17,705 nt of DNA. It comes from Asaia bogorensis. GTDB lineage: Bacteria; Pseudomonadota; Alphaproteobacteria; Acetobacterales; Acetobacteraceae. Below, in pieces: positions 1 to 8,267 of this stretch. Each line of letters starts with the position of its first letter. The first letter of the stretch is position 1. Where the stretch lies: assembly GCA_945873675.1 (NCBI GenBank), contig CAMCEP010000026.1:1-17705 (forward strand), read 5' to 3'. Made by a program: the position numbers and the translations under genes. The notes beneath the pieces were generated by a model. That model was given only the letters and a program-made list of their open reading frames with translations. It was not told the DNA's origin and ran no database searches.

Positions 1-363
1 CGCATCATGCGCGCTTCCATGCTGGAAGTGCTGACGCTGGATTTTGTGCGCACAGCGCGCGCCAAGGGCTTGGATGAAACGCGCGTTATGGTGCGCCATG
101 TGCTGCGCAACGCCATGCTGCCCATGGTGACGCTGATTGGCTTGCAAGCCGGCACCATGCTGGGTGGTTCCGTTGTCGTGGAAAGCGTGTTTTCCCTGCC
201 TGGACTTGGGCGGCTTGCCTATGAAGCAGTGGTGCAGCGGGATTTGAATACGCTGCTGGGGATTGTGTTCATCTCCGCCCTTTTGGTTATTGCCGTGAAC
301 TTCCTGGTGGATTTGATCTATGCGCGGTTGGATCCGCGCATCGGCAATGGGGGCGCGCCCTGA
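1..363 (+). CDS. Dipeptide/oligopeptide ABC transporter permease, DppB/GsiC type (3' part only)
   Basis: Inner-membrane permease of a peptide-type (family 5) ABC importer. The frame is open from base 1, so the start lies upstream; about 120 C-terminal codons are visible. The EAA loop that contacts the ATPase is clear (DFVRTARAKGLDETRV, then HVLRNAMLPMVTLIG). It is followed by a membrane segment, the family-typical VVVESVFSLPGLGRL stretch, a last membrane segment (LLGIVFISALLVIAVNFLVD) and the usual YARLDPRI tail. Its TGA overlaps the ATG of the next permease by one base (TGATG), indicating translational coupling. The substrate (dipeptide, oligopeptide, glutathione, nickel or another small molecule) cannot be told from the permease. 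Confidence 0.93.
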   Translation, partial: RIMRASMLEVLTLDFVRTARAKGLDETRVMVRHVLRNAMLPMVTLIGLQAGTMLGGSVVVESVFSLPGLGRLAYEAVVQRDLNTLLGIVFISALLVIAVNFLVDLIYARLDPRIGNGGAP

Positions 364-1205
364 TGGTCGCACTCAAGCGTTTTGCGCTGGCCTATTTGCG
401 CAACCCGGCGGCGGGGCTTGGGCTTTTGCTGCTGGTGGCAATCATCGCCATGGCGCTGACGGCGGATTGGTTCTTTCCGCGCGATCCCTTGGCGCTCGCA
501 GGGCGCCCATTGCAATGGCCAGGCGCCAATCCGCGCTTCGCGCTGGGTACCGATAATTCCGGGCGCGATATCGCCGCGCAAATCTTCCATGGCGCGCGGA
601 TTTCACTGCTGATTGGCCTGGTGGCGACTTCCATCGCCGTTGTCATTGGCATCGTGATCGGCGCGCTGGCCGGCTATTACGGCGGTGTGGTGGATGATGT
701 CCTGATGCGCCTGACCGAAGCGTTTCAGACCCTGCCCAATTTCCTGCTGCTGCTGGTGCTGGTTTCGATCTTTGGGTCAGAACTTACCACCGTTGTGGTC
801 GCGATTGGCGTGGTTTCCTGGCCCGCTACGGCGCGGCTGACGCGCGCTGAATTCCTCAGCCTCCGCAATCGGGAATTCGTGCAGGCTTGTCGCGGGCTTG
901 GCATGGGGGATGGGCGGATCATTTTCCGCGAAATCCTGCCGAATGCGCTGCCGCCCGTGATTGTCTATGCCAGCGTTGTCATGGCCGTTGCCATTCTGCT
1001 GGAAAGCGCTTTGGCGTTTCTGCGACTTTCCGACCCCAATGTTGCATCCTGGGGCAATCTGATTGGCCTTGGGCGCGATGTGCTGCGTGTACAATGGTAT
1101 GTCTCGGCCATTCCGGGCATTGCCATTCTGCTGACGGTGCTGGCGGTCTCCCTCGTTGGGCAGGGCTTGAATGACGCACTGAACCCAAGGCTGAAAGGCC
1201 GATGA
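363..1205 (+). CDS. Dipeptide/oligopeptide ABC transporter permease, DppC type
   Basis: Second membrane subunit of the plus-strand importer, 280 aa, normal length for DppC/GsiD-like proteins. An N-terminal membrane segment (about residues 18-37) is followed by the DppC hallmark LGTDNSGRD (61-69), membrane segments at about 82-104, 122-140 and 141-157, an EAA loop at about 164-195 (FVQACRGLGMGDGRIIFREI), segments at about 198-220 and 248-268, and a C-terminal GLNDALNPR motif. The ATG overlaps the previous stop by one base, and its own TGA overlaps the ATPase start by four bases (ATGA), so the three genes are one translationally coupled operon. Family assignment is firm; the substrate is not known. 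Confidence 0.95.
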   Translation: MVALKRFALAYLRNPAAGLGLLLLVAIIAMALTADWFFPRDPLALAGRPLQWPGANPRFALGTDNSGRDIAAQIFHGARISLLIGLVATSIAVVIGIVIGALAGYYGGVVDDVLMRLTEAFQTLPNFLLLLVLVSIFGSELTTVVVAIGVVSWPATARLTRAEFLSLRNREFVQACRGLGMGDGRIIFREILPNALPPVIVYASVVMAVAILLESALAFLRLSDPNVASWGNLIGLGRDVLRVQWYVSAIPGIAILLTVLAVSLVGQGLNDALNPRLKGR

Positions 1206-2803
1206 GCGCGGTGCTTTCCCTGCAAGACTTGACGGTTGCCCTGCCGCGCGGGGCGGATCGGCCTGAGGCGTTGCGACAGGTTTCGCTTGACCTTCATGCT
1301 GGTGAGATCCTGTGCGTGGTTGGCGAAAGCGGTTCGGGTAAATCCATGATGGCGAGTGCCGTCATGCGCCTGCTGCCGGGGAATGTACGCATTTCGGGCG
1401 GCAGCATCCTGTTTGAAGGCAAGGATCTTGCCAGCGCGGATGAGGCGACCATGCGCGCATTGCGCGGTGCCCGCATTGCCATGGTGTTCCAGGAACCCAT
1501 GACCGCGCTTAATCCGCTGCGCAGCATTGGCGATCAGATCGCGGAGATGTTTCGTATCCATACCAGCCTGAGCAATGCCGAGATTGAAGCGCGCGTGCTG
1601 GCGCTGCTGGAGGAAGTACGCATCCCGCACCCGGCGGAAGCCGCGCGCGCCTTCCCGCATGAGCTTTCTGGCGGGCAGCGCCAGCGCGCCATGATTGCGA
1701 TGGCATTGGCACTTGATCCTGTGGTGCTGATTGCCGATGAACCGACCACGGCCTTGGATGTGACCACCCAGGCACAAATCCTGGCGCTGATCCGCGATTT
1801 GCAGCAGCGCAAAGGTACGGCGGTGCTGTTCATTACGCATGATTTCGGCGTGGTGGCGGAAATTGCGGATCGCGTTGCGGTGATGCAGCATGGGCTTCTG
1901 GTGGAACAGGGACCAGCGCGCGATGTGCTGCACCAGCCGCAGCATGATTACACCAAGGCGCTGATCGCCGCGGTGCCGCCGCTGAAAGCGCCGCCACCGC
2001 GGGCCATTTCCAGCGAGTCCATCCTGGTGCTGGAAGGCGTACAAAAAACCTATCGCAGCGGTGGGTTGTTTGGGCGCCGCCGGCGTGAAACCCATGCGGT
2101 GCGGGACGTGACGCTTTCCCTGCCAAAAGGCGGCACGCTTGGCGTGGTGGGGGAATCAGGTTCGGGAAAATCCACGCTTGCGCGCTGCATCACGCGGCTG
2201 GTGCAGGCGGATGGCGGCAGCATTCGGCTCGATGGTGTTGATCTTTTGCACTTGTCGAAGCGCGAAGCTCGGCAAGCCGCCCGGCGCATTCAGATGGTGT
2301 TTCAGGACCCCTATGGCTCGCTCAATCCACGCCGCCGCGCGGGGGAATTGGTGGCGCAGGGCCCGATGATTCATGGCATGGCGCGCGATGCGGCCATGGC
2401 CAAGGCGCGCGAATTATTCAGCCTGGTCGGGCTTGATCCGGCGGCGATTGAACGCTTTCCACATGAATTTTCCGGCGGGCAGCGCCAGCGCATTGGGCTC
2501 GCGCGCGCGCTGGCTTTGGAGCCGGAAGTGCTGGTCGCCGATGAACCTGTCTCCGCGCTTGATGTCTCCGTGCAGGCGCAGGTCTTGAAGCTGCTCGCGG
2601 ATTTGCGCGTCAGGCTTGGGCTTTCCATTGTCTTCATCACGCATGATTTGCGCGTCGCCGCGCAGGTTTGTGATCTGGTCGCCGTGATGAAGGATGGGGA
2701 GGTTGTGGAACACGGCCCGATTGCGCAAGTTTTCGAGGCACCGCGCCATGCCTATACAAAGGCGCTACTGGCTTCCGTTCCCGGGCGCGGTTTTGGCGCG
2801 TGA
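1202..2803 (+). CDS. Fused two-domain peptide-type ABC transporter ATPase (DppD-DppF / GsiA-like)
   Basis: Cytoplasmic ATPase energising the importer, 533 aa, with two nucleotide-binding domains in one chain. Domain 1 has Walker A GESGSGKS (41-48), Q-loop FQEPM (96-100), signature LSGGQRQR (155-162), Walker B VLIADEPTTALD (175-186) and switch His in ITHD (211-214). Domain 2 repeats these: Walker A at 317-324, FQDP at 367-370, FSGGQRQR at 423-430, Walker B VLVADEPVSALD at 443-454 and ITHD at 479-482. A linker at about 260-275 is rich in Pro and Ala. It matches GsiA-style fusions rather than the split DppD/DppF pair of the minus-strand transporter in this window, and it lacks the Cys cluster those two carry. 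Its start lies inside the preceding stop (ATGA). It is the last gene of this operon visible here. Confidence 0.95.
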   Translation: MSAVLSLQDLTVALPRGADRPEALRQVSLDLHAGEILCVVGESGSGKSMMASAVMRLLPGNVRISGGSILFEGKDLASADEATMRALRGARIAMVFQEPMTALNPLRSIGDQIAEMFRIHTSLSNAEIEARVLALLEEVRIPHPAEAARAFPHELSGGQRQRAMIAMALALDPVVLIADEPTTALDVTTQAQILALIRDLQQRKGTAVLFITHDFGVVAEIADRVAVMQHGLLVEQGPARDVLHQPQHDYTKALIAAVPPLKAPPPRAISSESILVLEGVQKTYRSGGLFGRRRRETHAVRDVTLSLPKGGTLGVVGESGSGKSTLARCITRLVQADGGSIRLDGVDLLHLSKREARQAARRIQMVFQDPYGSLNPRRRAGELVAQGPMIHGMARDAAMAKARELFSLVGLDPAAIERFPHEFSGGQRQRIGLARALALEPEVLVADEPVSALDVSVQAQVLKLLADLRVRLGLSIVFITHDLRVAAQVCDLVAVMKDGEVVEHGPIAQVFEAPRHAYTKALLASVPGRGFGA

Positions 2804-2906
2804 TGGATCAGGCCCTGACGGGTTTAGGGATTACCGGATTAATGATGCCATCACGCCCATGGAGCACGCAGTTGCGCAGTTGCGCGCAAATCTTGATTTG
2901 TTCTGA
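2803..2906 (+). pseudogene. Possible frameshifted C-terminal relic, perhaps of a CoxL/xanthine dehydrogenase-type molybdenum subunit
   Basis: Directly after the ATPase stop, one frame reads MDQALTGLGITGLMMP and a neighbouring frame continues ITPMEHAVAQLRANLDLF before a TGA. Joining the two (as if one C had been lost near 2851) gives a string like the LGI..-DMP-TPxxVW ending of CoxL-type molybdopterin-binding subunits. This is recognition of a short motif only: no upstream part of such a gene is present, the initial ATG overlaps the ATPase TGA, and chance cannot be excluded. The rest of the gap to 3006 holds no convincing gene or clear terminator. Confidence 0.2.
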
Positions 2907-3006
2907 TACTACCCTGATCCCGCGTGGTTGGTGCCGCGCAGCATGCGCCGCGACGGCAAGACCATTGCTGAGTTAAGCGCTTCGCTGAGCGGTGCGGGAC
3001 CGAAAT

Positions 3007-3774
3007 TCACGGCATTTGCAAGCCACCATTGACCTCCACCACCTGCCCTGTGATGAAACCGGCCATTTCCTGCGAAGCAAGAAACAGATAAGCACCGACA
3101 CATTCGTCCACAGTGCCAATACGCCGCATTGGCGTGAGACGGATTGACGCTTCAAGCTGATGTGCCGGCGTGGTCTTGAGCTTGTCGGGTTTACCAATGA
3201 CACCAGGAGCAACGGCATTGACGCGAATGCCGTGGCGCGCAACCTCTTTTGCCAGCCCCCTCGTAAACGTCGAGACAAATGCTTTTGATGCTGCATAAAG
3301 GGTAGACTTGCTGCCGCCACCGCTGCGCGCTGCAAGTGAGGTAGTCGAAATGATCACGCCGCCACCTTGCGATTGCATGATTGGTATCACTGCGCGCGAG
3401 CACGCGAATACCGAACGCGCATTGAGAGTGACGATGTCTTCATACAGCACATCATCAATTTCCTGGAGAGGAAGCCGATTAACCACCCCCCCAGCATTGT
3501 TCACAAGTATATCGATTGACCCAAGCAGCTTATGGGTTTCCGCAATCAGTTCCCGGCATGCCTGAACCGAACGCACATCGGCACGAATCGCGAATGCAGT
3601 TCCACCGGCCCCATTGATCTCCTCAACCAACCGTTTGGCGGCAGCTTCACTCGCGTTGTAATGCACCACAACGCGCGCATTCTGCGCGGCAAAACCCTTG
3701 GCAACCGCAGCACCGATACCCGTAGAAGCGCCCGTCACCAGAACAGCCTTGCCTGCAAGATCAGTTATCTGCAT
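3007..3774 (-). CDS. SDR family NAD(P)-dependent oxidoreductase (FabG-like)
   Basis: Classical short-chain dehydrogenase/reductase, 255 aa, expected to interconvert a hydroxyl and a keto group using NAD(P)H. Visible motifs are the cofactor loop TGASTGIG (14-21), structural NNAG (92-95), Asn118, catalytic Ser146 and the YxxxK pair Tyr160/Lys164 (YAASK), followed by RVNAVAPG (184-191) and a C-terminal ITGQVVEVNGG. HYNAS after the second strand resembles NADP-preferring FabG-type members, but this is only suggestive. A good Shine-Dalgarno AAGGAG (complement of 3782-3787) lies about 7 bases before the ATG. It starts 11 bases after the metallophosphoesterase stop and is the last gene of the long minus-strand set. 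In this context it probably oxidises or reduces a CoA-pathway intermediate. FabG itself is unlikely, since no fatty-acid synthesis genes are nearby. Confidence 0.92.
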   Translation of the reverse strand: MQITDLAGKAVLVTGASTGIGAAVAKGFAAQNARVVVHYNASEAAAKRLVEEINGAGGTAFAIRADVRSVQACRELIAETHKLLGSIDILVNNAGGVVNRLPLQEIDDVLYEDIVTLNARSVFACSRAVIPIMQSQGGGVIISTTSLAARSGGGSKSTLYAASKAFVSTFTRGLAKEVARHGIRVNAVAPGVIGKPDKLKTTPAHQLEASIRLTPMRRIGTVDECVGAYLFLASQEMAGFITGQVVEVNGGLQMP

Positions 3775-3785
3775 TTGAAAGCTCC

Positions 3786-4571
3786 TTATAGGTGCAACCA
3801 GCCAGTTGGTGCCCCACCCAGCCAGCGATTTGGTTCACCACTCCACCACGGACGGCCATCCAGCCCCAGGCCCCAAGCCGCACCCACACCTTGTACTTGC
3901 AAGCCATCTTCTGCCTGCGCGCGATAGCAAACGTGATGATGCCCGTGAATGATAAGCCGTACCCCCATCTGACGCGCCAGCGCTTCGATGAAGGCAACAC
4001 CTTGTGGGTGGCTTGATGGCGCTTCATGCGTAACCAGAACATCCGCACGCAGCTGCGCCAATGCCTCAACATCCTCTGGCCAGATCGCCATGGCGGAGAG
4101 TGCATCGCCCATGGAACGGCGCTGCTCCTCGGTCCAATCAGGCCCCAAGGTTTGCATATCCGCGGAAAGCTCCGTGCGCGCCTTTAACCTTGGCGAGCCT
4201 GGAGGCTCCCAAACGCGCCGCCGGAAAGTACCGCTGAGGCCTGCAACTCGTAGCCCGCCAATATCCGTTACAACCGCATTCAAATTTCCATCGACAGTAC
4301 GGGGGTTGCGCTTGGCATCAACCAAGTTGGACCACATTTCCGGGCCGCCATCATAATCATGATTACCCCAAATCCAATGCACTTTGACGCCAGCGTCCAA
4401 TAGCGGCGCCGCCACAACATCCAAGGGCTGATCACATTCCATATCGCCCAGCAGTATCGCAACTTGTGGTCTGCGTTCTGCCTTCGTCAGCCCGGTGGCA
4501 ATGTAGCGCCATTGGCGATGAATATCGCCAATGAAGACCACATCCTGATCCCAGGCCGGATCGTTTGCCAT
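3786..4571 (-). CDS. Calcineurin-like metallophosphoesterase
   Basis: Predicted two-metal phosphoesterase, 261 aa, with the family motifs in order: GDIH (15-18), GDMECD (42-47), GNHD (69-72), VTHE (180-183) and HGHHH (209-213). These supply the Asp, Asn and His metal ligands, so the enzyme should be active. No signal peptide or membrane segment is visible, so it is probably cytoplasmic. The ATG sits only 4 bases after the CoA-transferase TAA, implying translational coupling, and the SDR follows 11 bases downstream. The phosphate substrate cannot be predicted. A phosphoesterase between a CoA-transferase and an SDR is unexpected: it may act on a pathway phosphoester or a CoA/nucleotide by-product, or simply be a passenger. 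Confidence 0.9.
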   Translation of the reverse strand: MANDPAWDQDVVFIGDIHRQWRYIATGLTKAERRPQVAILLGDMECDQPLDVVAAPLLDAGVKVHWIWGNHDYDGGPEMWSNLVDAKRNPRTVDGNLNAVVTDIGGLRVAGLSGTFRRRVWEPPGSPRLKARTELSADMQTLGPDWTEEQRRSMGDALSAMAIWPEDVEALAQLRADVLVTHEAPSSHPQGVAFIEALARQMGVRLIIHGHHHVCYRAQAEDGLQVQGVGAAWGLGLDGRPWWSGEPNRWLGGAPTGWLHL

Positions 4572-4575
4572 AGGG

Positions 4576-7188
4576 TTAGATCACTCCCTCTGCAGCAAGG
4601 CTAGCCACTTGCTCACTGGAATATCCGAGCAATTCACCAAGGATGCGCGAATTATCCTCTCCATAGCCGGGCGCACCGCGATTGATGATGCCCCCGCTAT
4701 AGGGAGGGGTAGCGGAAAGCTTCGTTGGGATTTCAGTCACAGGCCAGCGCCCGATCTTTGTTCCAGTGACTTCCGTCAGCCAATTCAGCGCGCGAAGCTG
4801 CCCGTCCTGATCACAACGATCTTCTGCATTCTGGCAGACACCTGCTGGCACGCCAGCTGCTTGAAGCGCCGCCATGCAGGCATAGGCATCTTGCCCTTGG
4901 GTCCATTCATTGATTGCTGCATCCAGCGCATCCTGATGCAGAAGCCGTGATTCAAGCGTGGCAAATCGTGAATCCGCTGACCACGCAGGATGCCCCGCAA
5001 CGCTGATGAGTGCCTGCCATTCAGCCTCAGAAAAGGCGGCGATTGCGATCCATCTATCCTCTCCGGCGCAGCGATAAGCCCCATGCGGCGCAGCAGGCTT
5101 ATAGGGAGACCGATTGCCGATACGATTCCAGGTCCGCCCATTGGCGGACCAGTCAAGGATTGGAACTGCTTTCAGGAAGATGCCTGATTCACACTGCGAA
5201 CTATCGATCCATTGTCCTTTTCCCGTGCGGTCCCGATAGAAAAGAGCACCCATGATGGCCGTTGCAAAACTATAAGCGCCGATCCAATCAAGAAACGAAT
5301 AACCCCAGCCCGCTGGCATGGCAGGCTCAGGCAATCCGGACATTTCTGATGTGCCTGCGAAAGCCGCCGCGACGGGTCCTATGGTACGAAAGCGCCCATA
5401 GGTTCCAACACCGCCCATGCCTGACTGCTGCACATAGATGATGTCTGGCCTCAAGGACTGAAGAACATCAAAACCAAGCCCCAGGCGCTGCAAGACACCT
5501 GGTGAGAATCCTTCAGCAACCACATCAGACATGGCGATAAGGCGACGGGCGATTTCCATTCCCTTAGGGTGGCGAATATTCAATGAAATGCCGCTTTTGC
5601 CGGAATTCTTGTTGTTGAACTGCCCGCCCATATCCGAATCAGTCACGCCCTTCAGTGGCGCTGTTGCTGCTTCGCGCGCGGCGCGCCCGCCGATGGGCGC
5701 CATGGCCGCCAATCGCGTATCTGGATTATCCTTCCATTCCACCTTGATGACATCAGCGCCAAGTGCAGCGGCCAGGCGTGTGCCACCCGCCGAAGCAAGG
5801 AACCAAGAAAAATCGAAGATCCGAACCCCTTGCAGGGGAAAAGGCGTACCGTGAGGCGTCAGTCGTGGTGGCGCATCCTGACGCGGCCTGGCCGGCTGGC
5901 TGAGCGGTGGCCGCGGCACCAGCTTGGCCAGAATGACATCCGTATCCTCACCCAATAAGGGCGCCCTGCGCCCTGCCTTCCAGACGGTTTCCGTCGACAG
6001 CCAACGACTGACGGGATAGCTAAAGGCGCGCCCCTGTTCCGGATGATCAATTTCAGCGAAGGTTCCGCGCTTTTGCCAGTGCTCATCGAGCACGTTTTCA
6101 TGCGGCTTCCGCAAGGGAGACCACAATAAACCCGCAGCCTGCGCTTCCCGCCACGGCATCGTATCGTAGCGGAAAGCGCGGATGAAACGCTGTACAATCT
6201 CAAGCATATGAGATTTCTTTTCATCATCCGCGCCCGAGCCGGGAATATTGCGCGCCTTTGTATCAGCCTCCTTGCTTGGTTCCTGCAAATCGGCGGCCAT
6301 AGCGTAATTCGTCAGGAATGGCACAAGGTTGGTTTGATCACGCACCGAAACACCGGCGGCGATGTACCAACGCCCATCCTTCGTGTGCCCAATACTCGGC
6401 ACATGGGTGGGTTTTTCGATCGCGTGTCTGCAGGTCTGGCGAAACAGCGGCGCACGCCGCATCACCCAGGACATCACGTCCAATTCAGTGTTTTTTGAAA
6501 CAGCTTCGTGAATCGCGACAGAAAGATCCTGCCCTTGCCTTGTATGCAAACGGTGGATCAGCGCGGCGAGGATGCCGACAACCATCTGATCGCCGGCGAT
6601 GTGATAAGCGTGCCAAAGCTGAGGCGCGATGGGCGGAAGATCATATTGCTTTGCGGGATCCGGGTCATAACCGCAATTCATCATGATCCCGCCTAGCGCC
6701 AGATGGATTAGATCCGAAGCTTTGTGATCCTTCCAAGGGCCTTCATCACCAAAAGGCGTCATCCGCGCAGCAATAAGCCCTGGAAATTCATTGGCGATGC
6801 TGCGGGCATCTACTCCAAGCGCAGCAGGCACCTTTCCCTGACTGGCATCAAGGTAGATATCCGCTGATGCCAATAGGCGCCGAAGAATTTTACATCCCTC
6901 AGGCGTATCCAGATTAATGACAACGGACCTCTTGCCCCTGTTGTAGCCCCAGAAATAGAGGGAGCGCTCAGGACCTGCCTTGTCTTCATGAAAGGGGCCT
7001 ATCTTGCGGGTTGGGGACCCTTCGGGAGGCTCAATCTTGATGACTTCAGCCCCCAAACTGGCAAGCAGCATCCCGACATATTCAGCGGTTTCATCGGCCC
7101 ATTCCACCACCCGAATGCCATCGAGAATACCGGGCAAATCCTTCGCCTTGTCCCGTGAAAGCGGCGCCTCATTCAACGATGATGTCAT
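4576..7188 (-). CDS. Double-length CaiB/BaiF (class III) CoA-transferase, two tandem domains
   Basis: CoA-transferase of family III, 870 aa, about twice the roughly 400 aa of one CaiB/Frc subunit. Domain 1 begins at about residue 20 (GILDGIRVVEW, LLASLGAEVIKIEPPEG). Domain 2 begins at about 450 with the same pattern (PLQGVRIFDF, RLAAALGADVIKVEW). By motif, Asp200 (AGDQMVVGILAAL) and Asp634 (FLDWIGAYSFATAIMGAL) fall where Frc/CaiB have the Asp that forms the acyl/glutamyl anhydride, so both halves may be catalytic. Family III enzymes are normally interlocked dimers; a tandem chain could fold as an internal dimer. Domain 1 has an extra charged stretch at about 300-330. A GAGGA ribosome site (complement of 7198-7202) lies 9 bases before the ATG. 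It follows the ABC transporter genes and is coupled to the metallophosphoesterase. Donor and acceptor are unknown. Confidence 0.93.
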   Translation of the reverse strand: MTSSLNEAPLSRDKAKDLPGILDGIRVVEWADETAEYVGMLLASLGAEVIKIEPPEGSPTRKIGPFHEDKAGPERSLYFWGYNRGKRSVVINLDTPEGCKILRRLLASADIYLDASQGKVPAALGVDARSIANEFPGLIAARMTPFGDEGPWKDHKASDLIHLALGGIMMNCGYDPDPAKQYDLPPIAPQLWHAYHIAGDQMVVGILAALIHRLHTRQGQDLSVAIHEAVSKNTELDVMSWVMRRAPLFRQTCRHAIEKPTHVPSIGHTKDGRWYIAAGVSVRDQTNLVPFLTNYAMAADLQEPSKEADTKARNIPGSGADDEKKSHMLEIVQRFIRAFRYDTMPWREAQAAGLLWSPLRKPHENVLDEHWQKRGTFAEIDHPEQGRAFSYPVSRWLSTETVWKAGRRAPLLGEDTDVILAKLVPRPPLSQPARPRQDAPPRLTPHGTPFPLQGVRIFDFSWFLASAGGTRLAAALGADVIKVEWKDNPDTRLAAMAPIGGRAAREAATAPLKGVTDSDMGGQFNNKNSGKSGISLNIRHPKGMEIARRLIAMSDVVAEGFSPGVLQRLGLGFDVLQSLRPDIIYVQQSGMGGVGTYGRFRTIGPVAAAFAGTSEMSGLPEPAMPAGWGYSFLDWIGAYSFATAIMGALFYRDRTGKGQWIDSSQCESGIFLKAVPILDWSANGRTWNRIGNRSPYKPAAPHGAYRCAGEDRWIAIAAFSEAEWQALISVAGHPAWSADSRFATLESRLLHQDALDAAINEWTQGQDAYACMAALQAAGVPAGVCQNAEDRCDQDGQLRALNWLTEVTGTKIGRWPVTEIPTKLSATPPYSGGIINRGAPGYGEDNSRILGELLGYSSEQVASLAAEGVI

Positions 7189-7217
7189 GGGTTTCTATCC
7201 TCACATACTTTCATTCA

Positions 7218-7245
7218 GCGGAGCGATGTGGAGACCATGCTCCGC
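7218..7245 (-). other. Small hairpin between the transporter ATPase and the CoA-transferase gene
   Basis: In the 95-base gap after the DppF-type gene, the arms GCGGAGC (7218-7224) and GCTCCGC (7239-7245) pair perfectly over 7 bp with a 14-base loop. No T-run follows in the direction of transcription, so it is a poor intrinsic terminator. It might slow or stabilise mRNA between the transporter part and the enzyme part of the operon, or be chance. Confidence 0.3.
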
Positions 7246-7283
7246 AAGGGCCAATCCGCAGTGCCATAGCTGCTTCAACTTTT

Positions 7284-8267
7284 TCAATGCGCCGAAGAGC
7301 GGAGATGGCAAGCAACGCCATGCCCAGAAGCATCAAAAGTCATGGCCGGTTCTTCCTGCCGACACCTTGGTATCGCAATGGGACAGCGCGTATGGAAGCG
7401 GCAGCCGGACGGTGGGTCTATTGGACTTGGAACATCGCCCTTCAGCACAATACGGGACCTGCGGGCGCGGGGATGCGAAACCGGCACGGCGGCCAGTAAG
7501 GCTTCAGTGTAGGGATGCCTTGGCACTTCGAATAGCGCCGCCCGAGGCGCGATTTCGACAATCTTGCCCAAATACATCACAGCAACCCGATGGCTTATAT
7601 GTTCCACCACCCCAAGATCATGCGCGATGAATAGGTAGCTGAGGCCGAATTCCTGTTGCAGATCCATCATCAAATTGATCACCTGCGCTTGTACGGAAAC
7701 ATCCAAGGCAGAAACAGGTTCATCACCAATGATGACGCTGGGGCCGAGAGCCAAGGCGCGCGCAATCCCCAATCGCTGGCGCTGTCCGCCAGAAAATTCA
7801 TGCGGATAATTGCCCCTTTGATCTGGCCGCAATCCAACGCGCGCAAAAAGTGCGGCAACGCGTTCCATTTGCTCAGCGCGTGATCCGATGTTGAAATTGA
7901 TCAGAGGTTCCTGAACGATTTCACCCGCCGTCATCCGCGGGTTCAGAGAAGAATAGGGATCTTGAAAAATCACCTGCATGCGCTTGCGTCGTTCCAGCAG
8001 AGAAGCACGGCCAAGGCCCGTTATCTCCTCGCCTTCCAATGCGACCCGGCCCGCGGTTGGTTCAATAAGGCGCAGCACCGCCTTGCCGACAGTGGATTTG
8101 CCACAACCACTTTCACCAACAAGACCGAGCGTTTCACGTTGGCCAATGCTGAATGACACACCATCAACGGCCTTCAATTGCTTGCGGCCATGCCCAAAAA
8201 AACCGCCGCCCACATTGTAGTGCTTCACAAGGTCGTTGACTTCAAGGGCTGGTATCTCTCCGATCAT
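7284..8267 (-). CDS. Peptide-type ABC transporter ATPase, OppF/DppF type
   Basis: Second ATPase subunit of the minus-strand importer, 327 aa. The start is placed at 8267, where ATG overlaps the preceding TGA (ATGA); a start at 8351 would add 28 residues lying inside the DppD-type gene. Motifs: Walker A GESGCGKS (51-58), Q-loop FQDP (101-104), signature FSGGQRQR (158-165), Walker B VIIGDEPVSALD (178-189) and AHD (215-217). The C-terminal oligopeptide-transporter domain (about 230-315) carries a Cys set, C289-x5-C295-x6-C302-x17-C320. Such Cys residues hold an Fe-S cluster in some structurally characterised Opp/Dpp ATPases. FGHGRKQLKAVDGVSF near the N-terminus is typical of the F-type partner. 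It is the last transporter subunit, followed by a 95-base gap to the CoA-transferase. Confidence 0.94.
   Translation of the reverse strand: MIGEIPALEVNDLVKHYNVGGGFFGHGRKQLKAVDGVSFSIGQRETLGLVGESGCGKSTVGKAVLRLIEPTAGRVALEGEEITGLGRASLLERRKRMQVIFQDPYSSLNPRMTAGEIVQEPLINFNIGSRAEQMERVAALFARVGLRPDQRGNYPHEFSGGQRQRLGIARALALGPSVIIGDEPVSALDVSVQAQVINLMMDLQQEFGLSYLFIAHDLGVVEHISHRVAVMYLGKIVEIAPRAALFEVPRHPYTEALLAAVPVSHPRARRSRIVLKGDVPSPIDPPSGCRFHTRCPIAIPRCRQEEPAMTFDASGHGVACHLRSSAH

Noticed and set aside
965..2095. A 376-codon antisense frame across the left permease and ATPase genes
   Set aside because: It runs opposite strongly recognised coding sequence, its composition (Arg, His, Gln-rich) is typical of antisense frames in GC-rich DNA, and it shows no domain.
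2888..2899. AAATCTTGATTT palindrome as a terminator for the left operon
   Set aside because: A 5-bp AT-only stem with a 2-base loop and no T-run is too weak.
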